Shown: in pieces, positions 1 to 5,409 of the stretch
Layout of the letters: the number at the start of each line of letters is the position of its first letter
Position numbering within the stretch: the stretch's first letter is position 1
Source: Flavobacteriales bacterium
GTDB taxonomy: Bacteria; Bacteroidota; Bacteroidia; Flavobacteriales; Flavobacteriaceae
Assembly: GCA_011525065.1 (NCBI GenBank)
Contig: WTIY01000251.1
Coordinates: 1 to 9,242 of the forward strand
Direction: 5' to 3'
Length of the DNA stretch: 9,242 nucleotides
The notes under the pieces: model-generated
Databases searched by the model: none
Seen by the model: only the letters and a program-made list of their open reading frames with translations
What the model was told of the DNA's origin: nothing
Position numbers and translations under genes: made by a program

Positions 1-86
1 CCCTTAGTGACTACAGCCATTTACTGATCCAAGCGGAAAAATCGAGCTATATTTCCGCCGATCAAGTAAAAGTTTTGGGGCAATGA
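1..86 (+). CDS. pyrE: Orotate phosphoribosyltransferase, C-terminal end (partial; 5' end outside the window)
   Basis: Only the last 28 codons are visible, in the frame starting at base 3: LSDYSHLLIQAEKSSY, then ISADQVKVLGQ and TGA at 84-86. PyrE converts orotate and PRPP to orotidine 5'-monophosphate in cytoplasmic pyrimidine synthesis. The call rests on two points. The LSDY...LL..A...YI pattern resembles the end of Bacteroidota PyrE as I recall it, and pyrE is the usual gene upstream of the SRPBCC gene in flavobacteria. The catalytic domain lies outside the window, so no active-site residue can be checked. The oddity is the stop itself. The ten codons after it read RENPSEWTP then TAA (114-116), which matches the WR-x-x-P-x-x-W tail of the family with TGA in place of the first Trp. 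The protein is therefore probably about ten residues short, unless the TGA is read through or is a sequencing error. Confidence 0.72.
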   Translation, partial: LSDYSHLLIQAEKSSYISADQVKVLGQ

Positions 87-116
87 CGAGAAAATCCCAG
101 TGAGTGGACCCCTTAA
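84..116 (+). other. In-frame TGA plus residual pyrE tail up to the next stop
   Basis: TGA (84-86) is followed in the same frame by CGA GAA AAT CCC AGT GAG TGG and so on to TAA at 114-116. The translation RENPSEWTP keeps the charged residue, Pro and second Trp of the family's C-terminal tail. This implies that the original gene ended at 116 and that TGG changed to TGA. The base after the stop is C, a context known in E. coli to terminate inefficiently. Confidence 0.6.
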
Positions 117-151
117 AACCAAACCATTTTTAGGTTTAAATCAAAGCCAAC

Positions 152-544
152 ATGAACATTTCAGGAAATCAAGTTACCGTCAATAAAAATGCAAAGGATG
201 CATTTGAATTTTTAAGTCAGGTGGCAAATTTTGAACAGCTAATGCCCGAAAACATTGACAAATTTGAGGTCTTGGGAGACAACGGCTTCATCTTTGCCTT
301 GAGCGGAATGCCAGAAATTGCCCTTGAGAAAAAATCACAGGAACTCCATCACAAAATTGTTTTAGGGGCCAAAAGTGACAAACTGCCCTTTACCTTAACC
401 GGTACCATTGATGAGGTTTCGTTTGATCAGTGTAATGTAAACCTCGAATTCTCCGGAGATTTCAATCCCATGATGGCCATGATGATCAAAGGCCCCATTA
501 CAAAATTCATCGAAACACTGAGTGAGAATTTAGGGCATATCTAG
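152..544 (+). CDS. Small SRPBCC (START-like fold) protein, function unknown
   Basis: This is a 130-residue soluble protein with no signal peptide or membrane segment. The opening pattern (beta strand SGNQVTVNKNAKDAFEFLSQVANFEQLMP split as strand then helix, residues 4-32) is typical of SRPBCC helix-grip proteins, in which Ala-Phe-(x)-Phe-Leu begins the first helix after a strand. The rest alternates short strands (residues 38-110). It closes with a long C-terminal helix, FIETLSENL, from about residue 113. A Met-rich turn (PMMAMMIKGP, 106-115) precedes this helix. Members of the fold bind hydrophobic ligands, but no ligand or partner is evident here. The gene sits directly after pyrE on the same strand (65 bp after its TGA, 35 bp after the old TAA), a placement I recall as usual in flavobacteria. 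The ATG at 152 has no Shine-Dalgarno sequence, as expected for Bacteroidota. It converges on birA with a 25-bp gap and ends in TAG. Confidence 0.8.
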   Translation: MNISGNQVTVNKNAKDAFEFLSQVANFEQLMPENIDKFEVLGDNGFIFALSGMPEIALEKKSQELHHKIVLGAKSDKLPFTLTGTIDEVSFDQCNVNLEFSGDFNPMMAMMIKGPITKFIETLSENLGHI

Positions 545-569
545 AGCGATTTAAGCGCTAAAGTTCAGA

Positions 570-1301
570 TTAAGGCGTGGAAAGATATTTGATTTCACCC
601 ACCTTAAACCGATGTTCTACCCCTTGACTTAAAATCAGGAGTTGCCCCTGGTGATCTACCTTTTGAATGTCGCCCTGAATCCGGGTACCATCGCTTTGTT
701 CAAACTGAGCCTGGACACCCCTTAGATAAAGTTCGGCGTTGTAGGCATCCAATTGCGCTTGTGCCATTTCTGGATCAAAATTTACCATCGCCTGATAAAC
801 CGCTTGGCTCAAACGTTGATCCAAGACCTCCAAGTCCGTCTGGTGACCCAAGACACCCGCGATTGATCCTGCTTGGGGCAAGCTACTTATGGAAGCATTA
901 TTGACGTTTACTCCCAAGCCAACAATCGTGGCATAGCGGTAGCCTTGGTGTTGATGTTCAATCAAGATGCCACAAATTTTACGGCCGTCTGCCATTATGT
1001 CGTTTGGCCATTTGATCTGCCACTTGGCCTGACCAAACTCACTCAAAATGCTAAAAACCGCTAAACTAATCACGCATTGGAGGGCCCATGGCTCGGGCTC
1101 AAAAGTCCTTTCCCATTTTTTTAAAATACTAATTGCCAGACTCTTACCCTCTTCAAAATGCCAGTTCGCTCCGCGCTGCCCACGGCCTTTGGTTTGATTC
1201 AGCGTCCGCAACACGGTCCCATCTTGAAGCCCCTTGTCTCGCAGCAGCTGCTTTAAATGATCATTAGTCGACTCAGTGGCATCAATTTTGATTCTAAACA
1301 C
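570..1301 (-). CDS. birA: Biotin--[acetyl-CoA-carboxylase] ligase, class I (no HTH domain)
   Basis: The enzyme activates biotin to biotinyl-5'-AMP and attaches it to the lysine of carboxylase biotin carriers in the cytoplasm. The 243-residue length fits the single-function class. There is no N-terminal winged helix, so it should not act as the E. coli type biotin repressor. Visible family motifs are STN (residues 11-13), the adenylate-binding loop TKGRGQRGANW (37-47), KWPNDI (97-102), GRKICGILIE (106-115, with the conserved Lys108) and GLGVNVN (128-134). A small C-terminal beta domain follows from about residue 190. The start is GTG at 1299-1301. In-frame sequence runs upstream only eight codons to a TAG with no ATG, and the GTG places the conserved FRIKIDATESTN at the very N terminus, so I accept it. 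The stop is TAA. The gene is divergent from rsfS and convergent with the SRPBCC gene, so it is probably transcribed alone. Confidence 0.93.
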   Translation of the reverse strand: MFRIKIDATESTNDHLKQLLRDKGLQDGTVLRTLNQTKGRGQRGANWHFEEGKSLAISILKKWERTFEPEPWALQCVISLAVFSILSEFGQAKWQIKWPNDIMADGRKICGILIEHQHQGYRYATIVGLGVNVNNASISSLPQAGSIAGVLGHQTDLEVLDQRLSQAVYQAMVNFDPEMAQAQLDAYNAELYLRGVQAQFEQSDGTRIQGDIQKVDHQGQLLILSQGVEHRFKVGEIKYLSTP

Positions 1302-1359
1302 ACAGTTAAATTTGCGGTTAATCTAAGGATTGAAATCGTTTCGAGAAGTAAAAAAGTAA

Positions 1360-1367
1360 TAAATTTG
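1360..1367 (+). promoter_or_regulatory. Candidate -7 element for rsfS-ftsH
   Basis: TAAATTTG fits the Bacteroidota -7 consensus TAnnTTTG and lies 16 bp before the rsfS ATG, which would leave a very short leader. No TTTG-like -33 element lies at the usual spacing, so support is weak. Confidence 0.3.
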
Positions 1368-1373
1368 TACAAA
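1364..1373. repeat. Perfect 10-bp palindrome in the birA/rsfS divergent gap
   Basis: TTTGTACAAA equals its own reverse complement. It lies in the 82-bp gap between the divergent starts of birA and rsfS, 10 bp before the rsfS ATG. The left half overlaps a TAnnTTTG match that could be the rsfS -7 element. It could be an operator, or a chance palindrome in AT-rich DNA; nothing in the sequence identifies a binding protein. Confidence 0.4.
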
Positions 1374-1383
1374 CTACCACTGA

Positions 1384-1755
1384 ATGCAGAAAAATCAGGC
1401 AGATGCTGACCAAATCGTAGCAGAGATCATAAAAGGAATGGAGGAGGTCAAGGCCCAAGAAATTCAAATTTTGGATTTGCGCAGCATCGAAAACACAGTA
1501 TGTGATTATTTCGTCATCTGCAGTGGTACTTCAAACACACAGGTCAACGCCATAGTCAACTCGGTTCAAAAGATCGTGAGCAAGAGCTTGAAAGAAAAAC
1601 CATGGCATATCGAAGGAAGTGACAATGCCGAGTGGGTGCTTATGGATTATGTCCATGTCGTGGTGCATGTATTTCAAAAGCACATTCGAGAATTTTACGA
1701 CATCGAAGGCTTGTGGGGCGATGCGAAAAGTGTGTCTGTAGAAACCGCTTACTAA
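1384..1755 (+). CDS. rsfS: Ribosomal silencing factor RsfS (Iojap/YbeB family)
   Basis: RsfS binds ribosomal protein uL14 on the free large subunit and blocks joining with the small subunit, which lowers translation during starvation. At 123 residues it has the usual length. Family motifs are plain: DYFVICSG (residues 41-48), PWHIEGSDNAEWVLMDYVHV (73-92), VVVHVF (92-97) and REFYDIEGLWGDA (102-114). The ATG at 1384 gives a normal N terminus with the amphipathic helix IVAEIIKGMEEVKA preceding the fold. No Shine-Dalgarno sequence is visible. It stands only 15 bp before ftsH on the same strand, so the two are probably cotranscribed. This pairing links translation control to protein quality control and is standard in flavobacteria as I recall. 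The stop is TAA. Confidence 0.96.
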   Translation: MQKNQADADQIVAEIIKGMEEVKAQEIQILDLRSIENTVCDYFVICSGTSNTQVNAIVNSVQKIVSKSLKEKPWHIEGSDNAEWVLMDYVHVVVHVFQKHIREFYDIEGLWGDAKSVSVETAY

Positions 1756-1770
1756 ATACAGAACAGACAA

Positions 1771-3828
1771 ATGTCAAAAGATAAAAAACCAGAGCTTAAG
1801 CGGCCAAAATTAAATTCCTATTGGATTTACATCGCCATATTCGTCATGTTTATGGGTCTGAATATTTTTGGTGGTGGTAACCTATCAGACCCCTTAAACA
1901 CGACTCAGGTAGAATTCCAATCCTATCTGAAAAATGGAGACGTTGAGAAAGTCGAAATCATCAACAAAAAACTGGCTCGGGTTTATTTGACAAATTCAGC
2001 TCGAGAAAACAGCATTCACGCCAATAAGTTCAAAGACCGCATCATGAAACCAGGGCCGAATGACGCGGCGTATCAGTTTGAATTTGGGGATCTTCAAAAC
2101 TTTGAAAACAGTTTAAATACCATTAAACGAGACCATGGGCTCAGTACCAAAATCGTTTGGAATACTGAAACCAACATCTGGGCTGAATTTTTGCCCTCTA
2201 TTTTGTTTTTCGCCTTGATCATCGGGGTATGGCTCTTCATCATGCGGCGCATGTCTGCCGGAGGTGCCGGAGGTGCCGGAGGCCAAATTTTCAACATTGG
2301 AAAAAGTAAAGCCCGATTGTTTGACGAGAAGACGGACGTAAAAACGACCTTCAAGGATGTGGCCGGTCTAGAAGGGGCTAAAGAAGAAGTTCAAGAAATT
2401 GTGGACTTTTTAAAACAGCCAGAAAAGTATACGGCCCTAGGGGGTAAAGTTCCCAAAGGTGCCTTGCTGGTCGGTTCTCCGGGAACAGGAAAAACCTTAT
2501 TGGCTAAAGCCGTGGCGGGTGAAGCCAAAGTGCCCTTTTTCTCGCTTTCAGGTTCAGATTTTGTAGAAATGTTTGTCGGTGTGGGCGCCTCACGGGTTCG
2601 CGATCTCTTCAAACAGGCTAAAGAAAAATCGCCAGCCATTATTTTTATCGATGAAATTGATGCCATTGGACGAGCGCGTGGCAAGAGTAATTTCTCAGGT
2701 TCGAACGACGAGCGTGAGAATACACTGAACCAATTGCTCACAGAAATGGATGGTTTTGGCACCAACACTAACGTGATTGTTTTGGCCGCCACAAACCGCG
2801 CTGACGTCCTGGATAAAGCCCTGATGCGTGCTGGTCGATTTGACCGACAAATTTATGTAGACCTTCCAGATGTCAGAGAGCGTAAAGAAATTTTTGAGGT
2901 TCACTTGCGCCCGATTAAACAGGACGAAAGTGTGGACATGGATTTCTTAGCAAAACAGACCCCTGGTTTTTCTGGAGCAGACATCGCCAATGTTTGTAAT
3001 GAAGCGGCACTAATCGCAGCGCGTCAAGGCAAAAAAACCGTGGGAAAACAAGACTTCTTAGATGCCGTAGACCGCATTGTTGGTGGGCTGGAAAAGAAAA
3101 ATAAAATCATTACAGCTGCAGAGAAAAAGGCCATTGCCTTCCACGAAGCAGGTCATGCCACCGTGAGTTGGATGCTTGAACACGCAGCACCTCTGGTCAA
3201 GGTGACCATCGTACCCCGCGGTCAATCTTTGGGTGCCGCCTGGTACTTACCCGAGGAACGTCTTATTGTTCGCCCCGATCAGATGCTTGACGAAATGTGT
3301 GCCACCATGGGAGGACGTGCTGCAGAAAAAGTCATTTTTGACAAAATTTCAACAGGCGCCTTGAGCGATCTTGAAAAAGTCACCAAGCAGGCCAGAGCTA
3401 TGGTTACCATCTATGGTCTGAACGACAAAATAGGAAACCTCACCTATTACGATTCTTCGGGTCAAACCGATTACAACTTCAGTAAGCCTTACAGTGAGAA
3501 AACGGCAGAGATGATTGATAAAGAAATATCGGAAATCGTCGAAAACCAATATCAGAGGGCCATTTCAATTCTAGAGGAAAATAAAGACAAGCTCACAGAA
3601 CTCGCCAATGAATTGCTTGAAAAAGAAGTGATCTTTAAGGAGAGCCTCGAGAGAATTTTTGGCCCACGTCCTTTTGAAACCCCTGAATTGGTTGATGCCT
3701 CGAGTAAGAACGCATCGAGCGCCACAAGCGATAAGACCGAGGATACAGTGGAGGATACAGCCGATGCTGCAGTCAAATCACAGGCTTCAAGCTCAGACTT
3801 AAAAGGCGATACGAGCGAAGAAGAGTAA
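1771..3828 (+). CDS. ftsH: ATP-dependent zinc metalloprotease FtsH
   Basis: FtsH is a hexameric inner-membrane AAA+ protease that extracts and degrades misfolded membrane proteins and some regulatory proteins. In order, this 685-residue protein has a cytoplasmic basic N terminus, TM1 (residues 16-34), a periplasmic domain (about 35-138) and TM2 (140-158). A Gly-Ala linker with AGG three times (163-171) follows. The AAA+ module has Walker A GSPGTGKT (235-242), pore motif MFVGVG, Walker B IFIDEIDA (291-298) and a second region of homology, ATNRADVLDKALMRAGRFDR (340-359), with arginine fingers R356 and R359. The M41 protease has zinc motif HEAGH (458-462) and third ligand probably D533. The last 40 or so residues are a Ser- and acid-rich tail ending EEE, likely disordered. 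Walker A has Ser236 where family members I recall have Pro. All catalytic residues are intact. The start is ATG, the stop TAA. It is probably cotranscribed with rsfS. Confidence 0.98.
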   Translation: MSKDKKPELKRPKLNSYWIYIAIFVMFMGLNIFGGGNLSDPLNTTQVEFQSYLKNGDVEKVEIINKKLARVYLTNSARENSIHANKFKDRIMKPGPNDAAYQFEFGDLQNFENSLNTIKRDHGLSTKIVWNTETNIWAEFLPSILFFALIIGVWLFIMRRMSAGGAGGAGGQIFNIGKSKARLFDEKTDVKTTFKDVAGLEGAKEEVQEIVDFLKQPEKYTALGGKVPKGALLVGSPGTGKTLLAKAVAGEAKVPFFSLSGSDFVEMFVGVGASRVRDLFKQAKEKSPAIIFIDEIDAIGRARGKSNFSGSNDERENTLNQLLTEMDGFGTNTNVIVLAATNRADVLDKALMRAGRFDRQIYVDLPDVRERKEIFEVHLRPIKQDESVDMDFLAKQTPGFSGADIANVCNEAALIAARQGKKTVGKQDFLDAVDRIVGGLEKKNKIITAAEKKAIAFHEAGHATVSWMLEHAAPLVKVTIVPRGQSLGAAWYLPEERLIVRPDQMLDEMCATMGGRAAEKVIFDKISTGALSDLEKVTKQARAMVTIYGLNDKIGNLTYYDSSGQTDYNFSKPYSEKTAEMIDKEISEIVENQYQRAISILEENKDKLTELANELLEKEVIFKESLERIFGPRPFETPELVDASSKNASSATSDKTEDTVEDTADAAVKSQASSSDLKGDTSEEE
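2257..2283 (+). repeat. Three tandem 9-bp repeats inside ftsH
   Basis: GCCGGAGGT occurs twice, followed by GCCGGAGGC, encoding Ala-Gly-Gly three times directly after TM2. The repeat unit is a multiple of three, so gain or loss of a copy would change linker length without a frameshift. A Gly-rich linker at this point is normal for FtsH. Confidence 0.85.
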
Positions 3829-3855
3829 AGTCTTCATGCTGATTATATTTTGCTG

Positions 3856-3894
3856 AATCTTTGAAGGCATTGCTCAGGCATCTTGTCGAAGATT
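3856..3894 (+). terminator. Imperfect dyad after ftsH; possible weak terminator
   Basis: AATCTTTGA (3856-3864) can pair with TCGAAGATT (3886-3894) over nine pairs, one of them G-U, around a 21-nt loop. Only a short T stretch (3893-3896) follows, and the loop is long, so termination would be weak. The dyad ends just upstream of a candidate promoter element for the next gene, so it may instead be regulatory or meaningless. Confidence 0.25.
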
Positions 3895-3897
3895 TTA

Positions 3898-3905
3898 TAT
3901 CTTTG
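3898..3905 (+). promoter_or_regulatory. Candidate -7 element for the LUD-domain gene
   Basis: TATCTTTG is an exact match to TAnnTTTG, 30 bp before the ATG at 3936, which gives a reasonable leader. A TTG at 3870-3872 is the nearest -33 candidate, but its 25-bp spacing is longer than usual. The match suggests that this gene has its own promoter in the 107-bp gap after ftsH. Confidence 0.4.
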
Positions 3906-3935
3906 ATATGGCAGTTTGAATTCTACAATTGAGTG

Positions 3936-4538
3936 ATGGGTCTATTCAAAAGACTTCTGGGAAAAAAAAGCAAAAACGAGGAAAATGCACCGCAAAAGGA
4001 GCACAGCAAATATTTTCCAAAACAAGACCTACCCACAGACGAAAAATTCACCCGAAAATTCAGTGAAAATGGAGGTAAATTTCTCTATTGTTTGAATTGG
4101 GACGAGGTATCTGAGGCCTTTGACAACATTCTTTTAGAAAATGACTGGTACGAGAAAGAAGTATGCTGCATGGATCCTGCCCTTATCAAAAAATTTGACG
4201 GTTACAATTTGACGTTTAATCAGTCTGACAAGGCGTGTTTTGTACTGTCTCAGTGCGAATCTTTAGTGGCCAGTAATGGAGCGATTTTATTGTGCTCCAA
4301 GCAAATCAAAGAAAAAAAGCTCAGTGAATTACCCGCCAATATCGTGATTTTTGCCACTACAAGCCAACTGGTTGAAACCATTAGTGAGGGCCTTCAACTG
4401 ATCAAAAGTCGCAGCAATAAATCCATTCCCTCAAACATCACCACCATCCAAGACTTTGAATCCGAAAATGAAAAAGATTTCATGAGTTATGGAAGTAGCA
4501 CAAAAAACTTATATTTGCTGCTGATGGAAGATTTGTAA
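3936..4538 (+). CDS. LUD-domain protein (LutC/YkgG-like), function unknown
   Basis: This is a 200-residue protein with a very basic N terminus (GLFKRLLGKKSK). It matches, from memory, the stand-alone LUD-domain proteins that Bacteroidota carry next to ftsH. Recognisable parts are FTRKFSENGGKFLYC (residues 39-53), the core segment ESLVASNGAILL (108-119) and the ending NLYLLLMEDL (191-200). LUD domains are named for lactate-utilisation proteins, but neither lutA- nor lutB-like genes nor iron-sulfur CxxC clusters are visible, so a role in lactate oxidation is not supported. It has no signal peptide; the basic, amphipathic N terminus might contact membrane lipid or RNA (inference). I choose ATG at 3936; a GTG at 3933 directly before it would add one residue. 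A candidate promoter lies upstream and an intrinsic terminator follows 3 bp after the TAA, so it may form its own unit or end the rsfS-ftsH transcript. Confidence 0.8.
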   Translation: MGLFKRLLGKKSKNEENAPQKEHSKYFPKQDLPTDEKFTRKFSENGGKFLYCLNWDEVSEAFDNILLENDWYEKEVCCMDPALIKKFDGYNLTFNQSDKACFVLSQCESLVASNGAILLCSKQIKEKKLSELPANIVIFATTSQLVETISEGLQLIKSRSNKSIPSNITTIQDFESENEKDFMSYGSSTKNLYLLLMEDL

Positions 4539-4540
4539 AG

Positions 4541-4574
4541 TGCCCTGTAACCATGCCTTACAGAGCATTTTTTT
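4541..4574 (+). terminator. Rho-independent terminator after the LUD-domain gene
   Basis: TGCCCTGTAA (4541-4550) and TTACAGAGCA (4558-4567) form a ten-position stem with one C-A mismatch around a 7-nt loop, followed directly by seven T residues (4568-4574). It begins 3 bp after the upstream stop. It separates the ftsH/LUD transcript from the phospholipid cluster, so cdsA needs its own promoter downstream, unless read-through is substantial. Confidence 0.85.
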
Positions 4575-4575
4575 C

Positions 4576-4596
4576 ATTTTAAAAAAGCATTAAAAT
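4576..4596. repeat. Inverted repeat just upstream of cdsA
   Basis: ATTTTAA (4576-4582) and TTAAAAT (4590-4596) are perfect inverted arms around 7 nt, ending 12 bp before the cdsA ATG. It sits where the promoter or leader of cdsA should be, and no TAnnTTTG element is visible in the gap. It may be an operator or a chance feature of AT-rich DNA. Confidence 0.3.
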
Positions 4597-4608
4597 CAAC
4601 CGACCAAC

Positions 4609-5409
4609 ATGAGAGAGTTATTGGTGCGTAGCATTTCTGGTTTGATCTACATGACGCTGATCTTGTTCGCCATGTATGCAGACCCTTTTTACTACCTCAT
4701 GCTCACGGCCGGTTTTGGGCTACTGACGCTTTTTGAATTTCAGCGCCTGGTACAAATAAAAAGTTTACTGCCCTACGCCATTTTCTTAATGCTCTTCATC
4801 GGGGTTCATCAAGATATTTTTCCACAATGGTTGGATCTGGTCATCGGCGTGCTGGGTGCCCTAATGAATACATACCTGATTTTTAGTCTTTTGGAATTCA
4901 TGTCGCATCAGAGATTGGAACGCAAATACATCTTGATGGTATTTTACATCATGATTGGGGTGATCACCATGGGACTCATTCCACAAATTCACGGTGCCTT
5001 TGATTTGAACTTAATCGCTGGCGTTTTTATTCTGATTTGGGTAAACGACAGCATGGCGTATTTGGTTGGGGTGAATTTTGGTCGCCACAAATTAATGGAG
5101 CACGTCTCCCCTAAAAAGACGATAGAAGGCACCTTAGGGGGTGTTTTGGGTAGCCTTTTGGCAGCATGGATGATGTCGCGTTATTTTGAGTCCCAAAGTC
5201 TCGAACTATGGTTGATCCTGTCTTTGCTTATTTCGGTCTTTGGCACTCTTGGCGATTTAGTTCAATCTAAATTTAAGCGAAAGGCCCAAGTCAAGGATAG
5301 CGGCGCCCTACTGCCAGGTCACGGTGGAATTTACGATCGTTTGGACAGCATCATTTTTGTGAGTCCTTTTGTTTACTGTTTGTTACAACTCGTTGAATAT
5401 GTTTCATAA
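4609..5409 (+). CDS. cdsA: Phosphatidate cytidylyltransferase (CDP-diglyceride synthase)
   Basis: CdsA is an integral membrane enzyme that converts phosphatidate and CTP to CDP-diacylglycerol, the branch point of bacterial phospholipid synthesis. The 266-residue protein is hydrophobic almost throughout, with about seven or eight membrane segments (for example residues 8-24, 28-42, 54-66, 76-95, 107-125, 132-148, 175-191 and 200-217). The family signature near the C terminus is complete: SKFKRKAQVKDSG (220-232) continuing into LLPGHGGIYDRLDS (234-247), including the two Asp residues that coordinate metal. The earlier conserved segments WVNDSMAYLVG (144-154) and SPKKTIEG (167-174) are also present. 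The start is ATG at 4609 without a Shine-Dalgarno sequence, after an intrinsic terminator. The TAA stop overlaps the psd start by 11 nt, so the two are likely translationally coupled and act in the same pathway. Confidence 0.96.
   Translation: MRELLVRSISGLIYMTLILFAMYADPFYYLMLTAGFGLLTLFEFQRLVQIKSLLPYAIFLMLFIGVHQDIFPQWLDLVIGVLGALMNTYLIFSLLEFMSHQRLERKYILMVFYIMIGVITMGLIPQIHGAFDLNLIAGVFILIWVNDSMAYLVGVNFGRHKLMEHVSPKKTIEGTLGGVLGSLLAAWMMSRYFESQSLELWLILSLLISVFGTLGDLVQSKFKRKAQVKDSGALLPGHGGIYDRLDSIIFVSPFVYCLLQLVEYVS

Noticed and set aside
84..86. Genome-wide reassignment of TGA to Trp, or selenocysteine at this TGA
   Set aside because: Other genes here terminate at TGA (valS, acyl-CoA-binding gene), Trp is encoded by TGG in the genes read here, and the expected residue at this site is Trp, not Cys. 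No selenocysteine hairpin is evident.
116..137. Small hairpins upstream of the SRPBCC gene (AAACC twice, pairing with GGTTT at 133-137)
   Set aside because: Five-bp stems in AT-rich sequence with no T-run; too weak to call a terminator or riboswitch.
544..570. Possible bidirectional terminator between the SRPBCC gene and birA
   Set aside because: Only a 4-bp AGCG/CGCT stem with no T-run on either strand could be found.
2391..2792. 133-codon open frame antisense to ftsH
   Set aside because: It lies wholly opposite the most conserved part of ftsH, shows a composition typical of reversed coding sequence, and has no recognisable domain. The same applies to the other open frames opposite rsfS, ftsH, birA and valS.
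3933..3935. GTG one codon before the LUD gene ATG as the true start
   Set aside because: It adds a single residue and the adjacent ATG is the more usual start; it makes no practical difference.
5369..5398. Upstream TTG extension of psd by ten codons
   Set aside because: TTG starts are rare. The extension is only cdsA coding sequence in another frame, and ATG 5399 gives a family-like N terminus.
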